64,000 nt of DNA from Pseudomonas abietaniphila (GTDB lineage: Bacteria; Pseudomonadota; Gammaproteobacteria; Pseudomonadales; Pseudomonadaceae), in NCBI RefSeq assembly GCF_900100795.1, contig NZ_FNCO01000014.1, positions 62,001 to 126,000 on the forward strand. Reading direction: 5' to 3'. Shown in pieces: positions 1 through 9,665 of the stretch. Positions within the stretch are counted from its first letter, which is position 1, and each line of letters starts with the position of its first letter. The translations under genes were made by a program, and so were the position numbers. A model generated the notes under the pieces. The model was given only the letters and a program-made list of their open reading frames with translations, was not told the origin of the DNA and did no database searches.

Positions 1-52
1 CGTTAACCACTCTGCGGAGAGCAAAACCGCCAAATCAGATGGCAATCTGCCC

Positions 53-79
53 TAAAGCTGAAACGTTTCAGGTCGATAG
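53..79 (+). promoter_or_regulatory. Sigma-28 (FliA) promoter of the first chemoreceptor gene
   Basis: The boxes read TAAAGCTG (53-60), an 11-base spacer, and GTCGATAG (72-79). The flagellar sigma factor consensus is TAAAGTTT-N11-GCCGATAA, so both boxes match at six of eight positions with exact spacing. Transcription would start near 86-87, which makes the ATG at 112 a better start for the gene than the one at 88. Confidence 0.75.
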
Positions 80-111
80 GGCAATACATGTATATGAATA
101 GGCTCTTCACA

Positions 112-1743
112 ATGAATCTGCGCAGTCTGAATATCGCACCCCGATCATTGATCTGTTTTGGCTTCTTCGCCCTGTTGATTACAGTCGTCGGGCTGTTTTC
201 CCTGCAGCAGGCCTCGCGGCTGAAGGATGCCAGAGAACTGCTGCAGGACAACGTGCTGCCCACCCTGCTCACGATCGATCAGATCAGAAGCGATCTGCTG
301 AGCATTCGCTTGGGCAATACCGGCCTGCGAGCCGCGCAGACTGAAGACGCGAGAGCAGATGCACGAAAACGCGTCGATCAGGGTCGTCAGGATCTGGAAA
401 AAGACGTCCTTGAGCTTAAGCCACTGCTCCTCACCGCTCAGGGTCTGAAGGCTTACGAGGAGATGACGCGCAGCATGTCAGCCTATCTTGAGGTTCATGC
501 CCGTTATCTGCAGGCCGTCGCACAGAAGCGTGAGGAGATCATTACCGCGATGACCCGACCGGAAGGAGAGCAGACGCGGGCAGCGGAGATCCTGGCCAAA
601 AACATTGCAACCGTCTCGCAGTTGGCTCGCGAGAAGATGGATGCCTCTGATGCTGCTGCTGATGACACCTACGCACAGGCGAGCCAAGTGGTCATCGCAG
701 CGATCCTGATCGCACTGGTTGCAACGCTGCTGCTGGCCACGCTCTTCACCCGCAGCCTGACAACGCCGATCCAGAAGGCACTGGCCGTGGCTCAGCAGAT
801 TGCCGACAACGATCTGGGCAAACCGATCGTCGTTGACGGTAAAGACGAACCCGGCCGCCTGCTGGCGGCACTGGCGGTGATGCAACAGAACCTGCGCACC
901 ACCTTGTCCGAGCTATCCCATTCGTCGAACCAGTTGGCTTCGACCTCCGAAGAAATGAACGCGGTCACCGAAGACGCCTTGCGCGGTATCCAGCGTCAGG
1001 ACGACGAAATCAATCAGGCGGCCACCGCGATCAATCAGATGAGCACGGCCGTGGAAGAGGTCGCACGCAATGCCGCGCACGCTAGCGAGGCGGCGCGCCA
1101 CTCCACCCAGTCTGCCGAGAACGGGACACGTCGTGTGGATGAGACCCTGCAGGTAATTCACGAGCTGCACAGCACGGTCGGCGCCACGGCGGTCGAGATC
1201 GACGGTCTGGCGGGTGAAGTACAGAACATCAGCGCCGTGCTGGATGTGATTCGCGGCATCGCCGACCAGACCAACCTGCTGGCGCTCAACGCTGCCATCG
1301 AGGCCGCCCGCGCGGGCGAAGCCGGACGCGGTTTCGCGGTGGTGGCCGACGAAGTGCGCGCCCTGGCCCACCGCACCCAGCAATCGACCGCGGAAATCGA
1401 GAAGATGATCGGCTCCATTCAGGCCGGTGCCAGCAAGGCCGTCACCGCCATGGGCCAAAGCAGCGAGAAGGCCCGAGCGAGCCTCGAAGTCGCAGAAGCC
1501 GCCGGCCGTGCGCTGGCGGACATCTCAGCGGCCATCGTGCAAATCAATGAACGCAACACCAGCATTGCCACGGCGACCGAAGAGCAGGCACACGTCGCGC
1601 GCGAAGTGGACCGCAACCTGACCAGCATTCGCGATCTGTCGCTGCAGACCTCGGCCGGTGCCAACCAGACGTCCGCGGCCAGTTCGGAACTGTCGCAACT
1701 GGCAGTCGGGCTCAATCAACTGGTCCTTAATTTCAAGATGTAA
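112..1743 (+). CDS. Methyl-accepting chemotaxis protein, 4HB-type sensor
   Basis: Inner-membrane chemoreceptor that passes ligand occupancy to CheA/CheW. A first membrane segment (about residues 11-31), a roughly 155-residue helical periplasmic domain of the four-helix-bundle kind, a second membrane segment (about 190-211) and a HAMP domain precede a long cytoplasmic coiled coil. The conserved tip, with [19 protein letters not shown], lies near residue 384. I prefer ATG 112 over 88 because the sigma-28 promoter would put 88 almost on the transcript end, and because the N-terminus [11 protein letters not shown] then aligns with [11 protein letters not shown] of the receptor at 45920-47548. No C-terminal CheR-tethering pentapeptide is visible. 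The ligand cannot be told from sequence. Confidence 0.95.
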   Translation: MNLRSLNIAPRSLICFGFFALLITVVGLFSLQQASRLKDARELLQDNVLPTLLTIDQIRSDLLSIRLGNTGLRAAQTEDARADARKRVDQGRQDLEKDVLELKPLLLTAQGLKAYEEMTRSMSAYLEVHARYLQAVAQKREEIITAMTRPEGEQTRAAEILAKNIATVSQLAREKMDASDAAADDTYAQASQVVIAAILIALVATLLLATLFTRSLTTPIQKALAVAQQIADNDLGKPIVVDGKDEPGRLLAALAVMQQNLRTTLSELSHSSNQLASTSEEMNAVTEDALRGIQRQDDEINQAATAINQMSTAVEEVARNAAHASEAARHSTQSAENGTRRVDETLQVIHELHSTVGATAVEIDGLAGEVQNISAVLDVIRGIADQTNLLALNAAIEAARAGEAGRGFAVVADEVRALAHRTQQSTAEIEKMIGSIQAGASKAVTAMGQSSEKARASLEVAEAAGRALADISAAIVQINERNTSIATATEEQAHVAREVDRNLTSIRDLSLQTSAGANQTSAASSELSQLAVGLNQLVLNFKM

Positions 1744-2017
1744 CGAGCACAGCGAGCCGCCCATCCTGTTCTGCATCTTGCAGCCGCTCAGCAAGTGGGC
1801 GGCCGCCTCTGGAGAATCGCTGCCGCCCATGCCCCGGACCGCCAACGTACTGACCTTGGGTGTGGGCTCATCCACCCTCACCCCTGCGCCGCTATAACCT
1901 CAGGCTATCGGTGTATGTGATGTTTTGAGTAGACGCGACATAGCAACTTTCACACACTCGGCGCATGGCTGATCGACACGACAGCCACTCATAACAACTA
2001 CAAAAATGAGGATCACC

Positions 2018-3034
2018 ATGCGAACCGCATCTTTTCGACGCGCGTCACGTCTGCTGCTCGGTTGCACGCTGATGTGCGCCACAGCACTTCCCACCCTCGC
2101 CCTCGCCGCATGGCAACCTGACAAGAACGTCGAGATCGTCGTGGCCGGTGGTCCTGGCGGCGGCACCGATCAACTGGGCCGACTCATTCAGTCGATCATC
2201 AGCACCCACAAGTTTCTGGATGTGAACACCATCGTCCTGAACAAGGGCGGCGGCAATGGCGCCGAAGCCTTCCTCGACATGAAAGTCTCCAAGGGCGACG
2301 CCGATAAACTGGTCATCGCCACCAACAATATTTACCTGCTGCCTTTGGTCTCCAAGCTCGGCTACGAATGGCAGGAGCTGACCCCCGTTGCTGCCGTCGC
2401 CGAAGATGACTTCATTCTCTGGACCTACAAAGACGCGCCGTGGAAGGACGCCAAAAGCTTCTACGAAGCGGTCAAGACCGATCCGTCGAGCATGCGCATG
2501 GGGGGCAGTCAGTCCAAGGACGTCGACCAGACCCTGACCCTGCTGCTCAACCAGACCAACAACACCAAGCTGGTCTACATACCGTTCAAGAGCGGCAGCG
2601 AGGCCGCCACGCAACTGGCGGGCAAACACATCGCCGCCAACGTAAATAACCCCGCCGAGAGCATCAGCCAATGGCGCGGCGATCAGGTGCAACCGCTGTG
2701 CGTGTTCAGTAAGGACCGCATGGGCTACACCGAGAAAGTCGCAGGCGATAAATCCTGGGCCGACGTCCCCACCTGTCACGAAGCCGGACTGGGCATCGAC
2801 CAGTACCGTTTTCCGCGCACGATCTTCATGCCGGGCAATGTGACGGCCGAACAGCGCACCTTTTACATCGACCTGATGCGCAAGGTGTCGCAGACACCTG
2901 AGTTCAAGGCCTACGTGACGCAGAACGCGTTGGTGCCGACCTTCCTGGAGGGCGATCAACTGACCGCCTACATCGAGAAGGACACTGCGCGCGTCACCCC
3001 GGTGTTCAAGGAAGCTGGCTGGCTGCGCAACTGA
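2018..3034 (+). CDS. tctC: Tripartite tricarboxylate transporter substrate-binding protein (TctC family)
   Basis: Periplasmic receptor that delivers a carboxylate to the TctBA membrane complex. The first 30 or so residues form a signal peptide ending in ALAA before AWQPDKN; the mature part has the family motif VAGGPGGGTDQLGR near the start, where TctC proteins bind the substrate carboxylate. The ATG at 2018 is chosen over an in-frame ATG at 2006 because GAGGA at 2008-2012 then serves as ribosome site. It begins the operon tctC-tctB-tctA; the gap to tctB is 63 bases. The substrate could be citrate, tricarballylate or another small organic acid. Confidence 0.92.
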   Translation: MRTASFRRASRLLLGCTLMCATALPTLALAAWQPDKNVEIVVAGGPGGGTDQLGRLIQSIISTHKFLDVNTIVLNKGGGNGAEAFLDMKVSKGDADKLVIATNNIYLLPLVSKLGYEWQELTPVAAVAEDDFILWTYKDAPWKDAKSFYEAVKTDPSSMRMGGSQSKDVDQTLTLLLNQTNNTKLVYIPFKSGSEAATQLAGKHIAANVNNPAESISQWRGDQVQPLCVFSKDRMGYTEKVAGDKSWADVPTCHEAGLGIDQYRFPRTIFMPGNVTAEQRTFYIDLMRKVSQTPEFKAYVTQNALVPTFLEGDQLTAYIEKDTARVTPVFKEAGWLRN

Positions 3035-3097
3035 TCCGCCCTGCTGCCGCGTGCCCGACGATCAAGGCGCGCGGCAGTCACTCGCTGGAGGTGTTTC

Positions 3098-3631
3098 ATG
3101 TCCCATTCTTCTCACTCGACCTCGCTGGTCGGCACCCGCTGGGTGGAGCTCGGCCTGGCCGCGTTCACCCTGTTGATCGGTGCGGTGGTGATGTTCGGCA
3201 GCATCGAGCAAGGCATCGGCTGGGGCGACGCCGGTCCCGAGCCGGGCTATTTCCCCTTTTACATTGGCCTGCTGCTGGCCACCGCCAGCGTGGCGAACGG
3301 CGTGTTGACGTTCATTCGCTGGAAGCCGCTGAGCATCAGTTTCGTCAGCCGTGGCGAATTCCGTCAGGTGCTGTCGGTGTTCATCCCGATTGCCCTGTTC
3401 GTCTGCGCCATGCCCTTCACCGGCATCTACCTGGCCTCGGCCGTGTTCATCGCCTGGTTCATGTGGCGTGACAAAGTCCGCGCCAAGCCCTATGGCCTGA
3501 TCATGATAGGCACCGTGTCGATCGGCGCGGTGCTCGCCAGCTTCTTGATCTTCGACCTGTGGTTCAAGGTGCCGCTGGACGCAGGCCCTTTGGGCGACCT
3601 GATCGCCATGGCCGGGAGATCGCTGAAATGA
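3098..3631 (+). CDS. tctB: Tripartite tricarboxylate transporter small membrane subunit (TctB family)
   Basis: A 177-residue inner-membrane protein with four hydrophobic segments (about residues 14-35, 48-67, 86-125 split in two, and 132-152), the size and topology of TctB. It partners the large permease TctA. The ribosome site is GGAGG at 3088-3092, six bases before the ATG. Its TGA stop overlaps the tctA start codon as ATGA, so the two are probably translationally coupled. Confidence 0.9.
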   Translation: MSHSSHSTSLVGTRWVELGLAAFTLLIGAVVMFGSIEQGIGWGDAGPEPGYFPFYIGLLLATASVANGVLTFIRWKPLSISFVSRGEFRQVLSVFIPIALFVCAMPFTGIYLASAVFIAWFMWRDKVRAKPYGLIMIGTVSIGAVLASFLIFDLWFKVPLDAGPLGDLIAMAGRSLK

Positions 3632-5154
3632 GCGAATTCGATTCTTTGTTGCAAGGCATGAACCTGATCCTCACACCCGGTCATATCGGGCTGATGGTCA
3701 TCGGTGTGCTGCTGGGTATTCTGGTCGGCGTATTACCAGGGCTGGGCGCACCCAACGGCGTGGCATTGCTGTTGCCGCTCACCTTCACCATGTCGCCGGT
3801 GTCGGCGATCATCCTGCTCTCGTGCATGTACTGGGGGGCGCTGTTCGGCGGGTCGATCACCTCGATCCTGTTCAATATTCCCGGTGAGCCGTCATCGGTC
3901 GCGACGACCTTCGACGGCTACCCGATGGCCCGCGAAGGCCGCGCCGCTGAAGCGCTGACCGCTGCATTCAGTTCCGCGCTGATCGGTGCGCTGGCTGGCG
4001 TGCTGCTGTTGACCTTTCTTTCGACGCGCATCGCTGCGTTCGCCATGACCTTCAGTTCGCCGGAGTTCTTCGCGGTGTACCTGCTGGCGTTCTGCACCTT
4101 CATCGGCATGAGCAAGAACCCACCGCTGAAAACCGTGGTCGCGATGATGATCGGCTTTGCCATGGCGGCGGTCGGCATGGACACCGTCTCCGGCAACCTG
4201 CGCCTGACGTTCGATCAACCGGCGTTGATGACCGGCATCAGTTTCGAAGTGGCGGTCATCGGCCTGTTCGGGATTGGCGAGATCCTCTGCACTGTTGAGG
4301 AAGGGCTGGTTTTCCGGGGTGAACACGCACGCATCACGCCGATGGTGATCTTGCGCACCTGGGCGAAACTGCCGCGTTACTGGTTCACGATCCTGCGCAG
4401 CACCCTCGTCGGTTGCTGGATGGGCGTCACCCCCGGTGGCCCGACCGCTGCGTCGTTCATGAGCTACAGCATCGCCCGCCGTTTCTCGAAAAACCGCGAC
4501 AACTTTGGCAAAGGCGAAATCGAGGGCGTCATCGCCCCGGAAACCGCCGACCATGCAGCCGGCACCAGTGCGCTGCTGCCGATGCTGACGCTGGGCATTC
4601 CAGGATCGGCCACCGCTGCGGTCATGTTGGGCGGCTTGATGATCTGGGGTCTGCACCCCGGCCCTACCCTGTTCGCCGAGCAGCATGATTTTGTCTGGGG
4701 TCTGATCGCCAGCATGTACCTGGGCAACGTGGTCAGTCTGCTGGTGGTGTTGGCGACGGTGCCGTTGTTTGCATCGATCCTGCGCATCCCGTTCTCGATC
4801 ATTGCCCCGATCATCATCATGGTCTGTGCCATCGGTGCGTACTCGGTGCATAACTCGATGTTCGACGTGATGTTGATGCTGGGCTTCGGGGCGCTGGGGT
4901 ATCTGTTCAAAAAGCTCGGCTATCCGATTGCGCCGCTGGTGCTGGCCGCCGTGTTGGGCGACAAGGCTGAAGACGCGTTCCGTCAGTCGATGCTGTTCTC
5001 GGACGGGCAACTGGGCATCTTCTGGTCCAACCCGTTGGTCGGCAGCCTGACCACCGCCGCGCTGTTGATGCTGTTCTGGCCGTTGATCTCGGGTGGCATC
5101 AAAGCCGCCTTCGGTTGGCGTAATCGTCACGCAATCAAACCGAAAACGCTGTGA
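3628..5154 (+). CDS. tctA: Tripartite tricarboxylate transporter large permease (TctA family)
   Basis: A 508-residue polytopic membrane protein that forms the translocation channel. Family features visible by eye are the repeated glycine-rich stretches GILVGVLPGLGAPNGVALLLPLT (two pieces, about residues 28-50) and the second conserved box around TPGGPTAASFMSYS and LGIPGSATAA. The reading frame is open upstream to 3559, but the ATG at 3628 overlaps the tctB stop and begins the usual MSEFDSLLQG N-terminus. It is followed directly by a LysR gene on the same strand. Confidence 0.93.
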   Translation: MSEFDSLLQGMNLILTPGHIGLMVIGVLLGILVGVLPGLGAPNGVALLLPLTFTMSPVSAIILLSCMYWGALFGGSITSILFNIPGEPSSVATTFDGYPMAREGRAAEALTAAFSSALIGALAGVLLLTFLSTRIAAFAMTFSSPEFFAVYLLAFCTFIGMSKNPPLKTVVAMMIGFAMAAVGMDTVSGNLRLTFDQPALMTGISFEVAVIGLFGIGEILCTVEEGLVFRGEHARITPMVILRTWAKLPRYWFTILRSTLVGCWMGVTPGGPTAASFMSYSIARRFSKNRDNFGKGEIEGVIAPETADHAAGTSALLPMLTLGIPGSATAAVMLGGLMIWGLHPGPTLFAEQHDFVWGLIASMYLGNVVSLLVVLATVPLFASILRIPFSIIAPIIIMVCAIGAYSVHNSMFDVMLMLGFGALGYLFKKLGYPIAPLVLAAVLGDKAEDAFRQSMLFSDGQLGIFWSNPLVGSLTTAALLMLFWPLISGGIKAAFGWRNRHAIKPKTL

Positions 5155-5225
5155 TGACAAGCAATGCTGGAAATGCCCTGCAGTTCTTGTCAGGCTCGCC
5201 GCAGTCTTTCACGCGAGCCAATCCC

Positions 5226-6164
5226 ATGACCAAGATTCCCGAGGCCAACGTTATCCACAGCCGCCTGCGCTTGCGCCAGTTGCGGCTGATGCTGGCCTTG
5301 CAGGAATTCGGCTCGCTGCGTCGCGCCGCCGACAACATCGGCATGACCCAGCCGGCAGCCACCAAGATGCTGCACGAAGCCGAGGATCTGCTCGGTGTCG
5401 AACTGTTCGAGCGTCTGCCACGCGGCATGCGCCCGACGCCCTTCGGCGAAACGGTCATCTACTACGCGCGCATGGTCTTCGCCGAGTTGAGCGGCATGCG
5501 CGAGGAGCTGGTGGCGCTGGAGTCGGGCAACCTGGGCCGTGTGGCGGTCGGTGCGATTCCCGCACTGGCGTCGGGCTTGCTGACACGCACCATCGCCAAC
5601 CTCAAACAGAGCCATCCGCGCCTGTCGATGAGCATTCAGGTCGACACCAGTGACGTACTCGTCCAGGCCTTGCTGCAGGATCAACTCGACGTGGTGTTGG
5701 GGCGGATTCCCGGCGGCGCACGCGCCGAAGAACTGCTGTTCGACAGCCTGGGCGAAGAAGAACTGTGTGTGATTGCCGGCGCGAAAAACCCGTTGGTGCA
5801 GGCCAAGGACCTGAGCTGGTCGGCGCTGCAAAATGAAACCTGGGTGCTGCAACAGCACCCAAGCCCGATGCGCGCGATCGTCAATCAAGTGTTCCACAAC
5901 GCGCGGGTCGACATCCCCAACAGCATCGTCGAAACCACCTCGATCATGACCCTGCTCTCACTCGTACAGCAGACCGACATGCTCGGCATCACCCCGGTGT
6001 CGGTGGTCGAAGATTACGCCGGGCGCGATTTGCTGGCAGTCCTGCCGATCAGCTTTGAAGCCCGCCTGCCGCCGTATGGGTTGATCACGCGTCGTCATCG
6101 CATCCAGTCGTCGGCGATGCAGGCGTTCATCAGTTCGGTGAAGGCTGAGCAGGGTGATGCGTAG
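5226..6164 (+). CDS. LysR-family transcriptional regulator
   Basis: About 312 residues with an N-terminal winged helix-turn-helix (residues about 12-70, LRLRQLRLMLALQEFGSLRRA then MTQPAATKMLHEAE) and a C-terminal periplasmic-binding-like effector domain. The overall layout resembles GbpR/PcaQ-type LysR proteins. An earlier in-frame ATG at 5151 would overlap the tctA stop as ATGA; I prefer 5226 because the family N-terminus begins just there, but no strong ribosome site supports either. It lies codirectionally 71 bases after tctA rather than divergent from its target, which is less usual for LysR genes. It probably controls tctCBA. Confidence 0.88.
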   Translation: MTKIPEANVIHSRLRLRQLRLMLALQEFGSLRRAADNIGMTQPAATKMLHEAEDLLGVELFERLPRGMRPTPFGETVIYYARMVFAELSGMREELVALESGNLGRVAVGAIPALASGLLTRTIANLKQSHPRLSMSIQVDTSDVLVQALLQDQLDVVLGRIPGGARAEELLFDSLGEEELCVIAGAKNPLVQAKDLSWSALQNETWVLQQHPSPMRAIVNQVFHNARVDIPNSIVETTSIMTLLSLVQQTDMLGITPVSVVEDYAGRDLLAVLPISFEARLPPYGLITRRHRIQSSAMQAFISSVKAEQGDA

Positions 6165-6284
6165 GAAGTCTCCTCTCACAAAAGTAGGGACGTTCTGAAT
6201 TTTCTGAAAGCGCGTCCCAGCGCATCGTAAGTACCCTGCCCTTTTCCCTATCCTGCCCCGCTCGCATTCTTCAGGGACAGGAAA

Positions 6285-7256
6285 ATGGCCGTCGGCAGCA
6301 AGCCTTATGTGTTCATCAACGATCAGTTTCAGCACTACCCCACCCTCAAATCGAACGTAAGTGGCGGCGCAAAATTCGACGCGCTCAATGCTTACATCCG
6401 CAACACCATGGTCATGCCCGGTCAGCTCATCGTGGTGGGCGACGAATCGACCCCGAAGATCTCGGCCGAAGAAGCCGAAATGGTGCGCCTGGCCTACGGC
6501 ACTCATCATTCCCTGTTCGGGAACCAGGCCAGGGCCGATGGCGACATCATCAAGAACTACGACCTGCTGCAGCAGATGCTCGGTTACGGATCGCTGGGCC
6601 TGGGCTCAACCTCCGGAAGCTGGAACACCCACCTCAAGGGCGTTGAACAAACGCTGCAGGATATCGAACGGCTGTATCGACTGTCCCTCAAACGCGGCAC
6701 CCCGATTGCCCGCCAGGAATTCATCAACCAGCGCAAAGTGCTCTTCACCAAACTCGACACCCAGCTCGAGGGCATTGCCCGCTGGGGCACAGGAATGCAC
6801 AACAAGGGCTCGATCAAAAAGATGCTCGGCATCTCGACGAAAAGTTACCTGCACACCCAGGAGCTTCGCGGGTACTCGCAGCGGCTTGGTCACATCGCCA
6901 AGGCTTCGAAATTGTTGCGAATGGGAACGCCGGTCGGGATTGGGTTGAATGCGTGGTCCACGCATCTGGAAATCAAAGAAGCGTGCTCGACCGGGAGGGA
7001 GGAGATGTGCCGCAAGGCGAAATATGTTGAGGGGTCGAAGCTGGTTATGGGTGTTGCGGGTGGAATGGGAGGAGGGGGTTTCGGGACTGTAGTGCTGGTA
7101 CCGGTTTGTATGATCATCTTCGGCGTGACGACCGCTGGTGTTGGTGCAATCGGGTGCGGGATCGTCGCCGCTACGATGGGCGGATACGCAGGGGGAGTTG
7201 CAGGTGAGGCGATTGGCGAGGGTATGGGCGAAATGATTTATGAGTGGAGGCCATAA
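6285..7256 (+). CDS. Candidate secreted pore-forming toxin, Tse4-like (type VI effector class)
   Basis: A 323-residue protein with no signal peptide. The N-terminal 250 residues are soluble and probably helical, with several charged segments and the stretch LGYGSLGLGSTSGSWNTHLKG. Residues about 252-318 are hydrophobic and very rich in glycine, with repeated GxxxG spacing typical of glycine zippers that insert in membranes, and end in GEGMGEMIYEWRP. From memory this layout matches the Pseudomonas type VI effector Tse4 (PA2774), a pore former; no alignment was run. The stop overlaps the start of a small membrane protein gene (TAATG), as in effector-immunity pairs. The ribosome site is AGGGACAGGA at 6272-6281. 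No VgrG, Hcp or PAAR gene is near. Confidence 0.6.
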   Translation: MAVGSKPYVFINDQFQHYPTLKSNVSGGAKFDALNAYIRNTMVMPGQLIVVGDESTPKISAEEAEMVRLAYGTHHSLFGNQARADGDIIKNYDLLQQMLGYGSLGLGSTSGSWNTHLKGVEQTLQDIERLYRLSLKRGTPIARQEFINQRKVLFTKLDTQLEGIARWGTGMHNKGSIKKMLGISTKSYLHTQELRGYSQRLGHIAKASKLLRMGTPVGIGLNAWSTHLEIKEACSTGREEMCRKAKYVEGSKLVMGVAGGMGGGGFGTVVLVPVCMIIFGVTTAGVGAIGCGIVAATMGGYAGGVAGEAIGEGMGEMIYEWRP

Positions 7257-7618
7257 TGCCAGTCTTGGGCCTGTTATGTTTGTTTTGGGGAGTCTCCATG
7301 TGGAGCAACCTGATCCTGCTGATGTGCTTCACCTCTAAACAAATCGATTTGCTGGAAACACGTTTGTCCGGATGCCGGTGCATCTCCGACACTAAAACGC
7401 TTTGGCAAGGCGGCATCTTTGGCAGACATATGCGACTGAATATGGTGTTTATGGTTATCTACATGCCGGGAGTCATGTACCGCAAGGGCCACATAACCAA
7501 AGACGCTCACCTCAATATTCCCCGCCGGTTGAAATGGTGGATATGGGGCCTATATGGTTGGCTTTTGACGAACGTGAGCGCGATGGCCGCGCTGTATTAC
7601 TTTATAAAAACTTCTTGA
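7256..7618 (+). CDS. Small membrane protein, candidate immunity protein of the preceding toxin
   Basis: A 120-residue protein with three hydrophobic segments (about residues 3-22, 55-72 and 92-115) and a short cysteine-containing loop (LSGCRCIS). GGAGG at 7246-7250 stands five bases before ATG 7256, and the A of the ATG is the last base of the toxin stop. A GTG at 7244 in frame is less likely because it would lie on the ribosome site. A membrane-resident partner is expected for a pore-forming toxin. The family itself was not recognised; the function is inferred from position and topology. Confidence 0.6.
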   Translation: MPVLGLLCLFWGVSMWSNLILLMCFTSKQIDLLETRLSGCRCISDTKTLWQGGIFGRHMRLNMVFMVIYMPGVMYRKGHITKDAHLNIPRRLKWWIWGLYGWLLTNVSAMAALYYFIKTS

Positions 7619-7762
7619 TATCCCTTCCTTCGGCGCATGCCCCGACGTTAAGAAGGCATGCTCTGAACCATTCCCCGCTCCGCCCCCTCTTAGTCCCAAC
7701 AGTCAGACGCCGCACCTCCCTCGCCGTCTACACTTCCTACACGACAAAAAGAGGATTCCTCC

Positions 7763-8656
7763 ATGCTCTGGAAAAAAGGACGTCGCAGTGACAACGTCGT
7801 CGACGCACGCGACGACACCGGTGGTGGTGGCGGTGGCGGCATGCGCATTGGGGGCAAGGGGCTGGGGATCGGCGGGATTGTGATCATCGTCGCCATCGGC
7901 CTGTTGACCGGGCAGGACCCGATGCAGATTCTCGGGCAGCTCACCGGTCAGGTGGGCACGCAGCAGACGTCGGCGGTCAATCCGCAAACGCGGCAGGCGC
8001 CGCCCGCCAATGATGAGCAGGCGGATTTCGTGCGGGCGATCCTCGGGGACACCGAGGACACCTGGGGACAGATCTTTCAACAAGGCGGGCGGCAGTACAA
8101 AAATCCGACCCTGATCCTGTTCCGTGGTCAGGTCCAGTCGGCCTGCGGCTATGCGACGTCAGCCAGCGGGCCGTTTTATTGCCCCGGCGATCAGCGCGTT
8201 TACCTGGACATGGATTTCTTCCGGGAAATGACGCAAAGGTTCAAAGCGGCAGGGGATTTCGCTCAGGCTTACGTGATTGCACATGAAGTTGGCCATCATG
8301 TGCAGACCTTGCTAGGGGTTTCAGCTAAAGTTGACGCCGCCCGCCAGCGTGGCATGCGCATGGAGGGCGACAACGGTCTGTTGGTGCGTCAGGAGCTGCA
8401 AGCTGACTGCCTGGCCGGTGTTTGGGCCGCGAACGCACAAAAGCGTTTGAACTGGCTTGAGCCCGGTGATATTGAAGAGGCGCTGAACGCCGCCAACGCC
8501 ATTGGCGATGACCGCTTGCAGCAACAGAACCAAGGGCGTGTAGTACCGGACTCGTTCACCCACGGGACGTCTGCCCAGCGCGTGCGCTGGTTCAAGACAG
8601 GTTTTGCCCAAGGACAAATCAACCAATGCGATACATTCGCCGCCAAGAGCCTCTGA
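7763..8656 (+). CDS. Neutral zinc metallopeptidase, YpfJ family
   Basis: A 297-residue membrane-anchored protein. The N-terminus is basic, then glycine-rich (residues 20-38), followed by one membrane segment (about 38-50). The zinc motif HEVGH is at residues 174-178, with the downstream conserved stretch RQELQADCLAGVWA near 209-222 that supplies the third ligand in this family. The physiological substrate of YpfJ proteins is not known. The downstream hydrolase gene starts five bases after its stop, so the two may be cotranscribed. Confidence 0.9.
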   Translation: MLWKKGRRSDNVVDARDDTGGGGGGGMRIGGKGLGIGGIVIIVAIGLLTGQDPMQILGQLTGQVGTQQTSAVNPQTRQAPPANDEQADFVRAILGDTEDTWGQIFQQGGRQYKNPTLILFRGQVQSACGYATSASGPFYCPGDQRVYLDMDFFREMTQRFKAAGDFAQAYVIAHEVGHHVQTLLGVSAKVDAARQRGMRMEGDNGLLVRQELQADCLAGVWAANAQKRLNWLEPGDIEEALNAANAIGDDRLQQQNQGRVVPDSFTHGTSAQRVRWFKTGFAQGQINQCDTFAAKSL

Positions 8657-8660
8657 TCAC

Positions 8661-9665
8661 ATGATGAAACCGCTTTCGATCCTGTTGTTGGGCACCCTGA
8701 TGAGCGTGACGGCTCATGCTGCGGATCAGGCGGTCAAATCCATCAGCCCCGACCGGCTGCTGATCAATGGAACGTCCCAGGCCACGCTGGGGCTGAGTCA
8801 GAGCTGGGTGCGCCCTAGCCCTCAGATTCAGCGGGTGGTCATTGTGTTTCACGGGCGCCTGCGCAACGCACAGACCTATCTGCGCAGCGTCGAGCGCGCG
8901 GCGAACCAGTCCAAGCAGCGGTCCAAAACCCTGCTGATCGCGCCGCAGTTTCTCGATGAGAAAGACATCGCCGCGCACCATTTGCCGGAAACGATCCTGC
9001 GCTGGCACGGCAATGACTGGATGGCCGGTGATAAATCACTCGGTTCCAAGTCAACCGGCGTCAAGCCGATCAGCTCGTTCGTGGTCATCGACCACATCCT
9101 CAAGCGTTTGAGCGACAGCAAACTGTTCCCGAACCTGAAAGAAATCGTGATTGCCGGGCATTCCGGGGGCGCTCAGGTGGTGCAGCGCTATGCGTTGATT
9201 GGCGGCAAGGAAGACGCGTTGCTGAAGAAGGAAGGCATCAAGCTGCGTTACGTAATCGCCAACCCGTCGTCGTACGCGTATTTCGACGCCACGCGACCCG
9301 TGCCGGTCGATGCGGCGACGTGTCCGACGTTCGACACCTGGAAATACGGCCTGAATAAACTGCCCGCCTACGCGGACAAGGAAACCGCCGCAGGGCTTGA
9401 AGCCGGCTATGTGAAACGCGACGTCACGTATCTGTTGGGCGAACTGGACACCGACCCGAACCATCCTGCGCTGGACAAGGATTGCGGCGCAGAAGCACAA
9501 GGGCCGAACCGGCTGGTGCGGGGGCATAACTACTTCGATTACCTGACCAAGCGCCATCCGGAAGGCCTGAACCAGCGTCTGATCGAGGTGAAGGGCGTCG
9601 GCCATAACGGCGAAGGGATGTTCACGTCGCCTGAAGGCCAGGCGGCGTTGTTCAAGGGGAATTAA
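8661..9665 (+). CDS. Secreted alpha/beta-hydrolase-fold protein
   Basis: A 334-residue protein with a signal peptide (residues 1-20, ending AHA) and a mature domain of the alpha/beta-hydrolase type. The nucleophile elbow GHSGG places the probable catalytic serine at residue 168; a probable acid lies in LGELDTDPNH and the histidine in GVGHNGEGM near the C-terminus. The oxyanion region is FHGRLRNA. Start 8661 gives a clean signal peptide; the frame is open further upstream inside the peptidase gene. The substrate is unknown. Likely periplasmic or outer-membrane associated. Confidence 0.8.
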   Translation: MMKPLSILLLGTLMSVTAHAADQAVKSISPDRLLINGTSQATLGLSQSWVRPSPQIQRVVIVFHGRLRNAQTYLRSVERAANQSKQRSKTLLIAPQFLDEKDIAAHHLPETILRWHGNDWMAGDKSLGSKSTGVKPISSFVVIDHILKRLSDSKLFPNLKEIVIAGHSGGAQVVQRYALIGGKEDALLKKEGIKLRYVIANPSSYAYFDATRPVPVDAATCPTFDTWKYGLNKLPAYADKETAAGLEAGYVKRDVTYLLGELDTDPNHPALDKDCGAEAQGPNRLVRGHNYFDYLTKRHPEGLNQRLIEVKGVGHNGEGMFTSPEGQAALFKGN

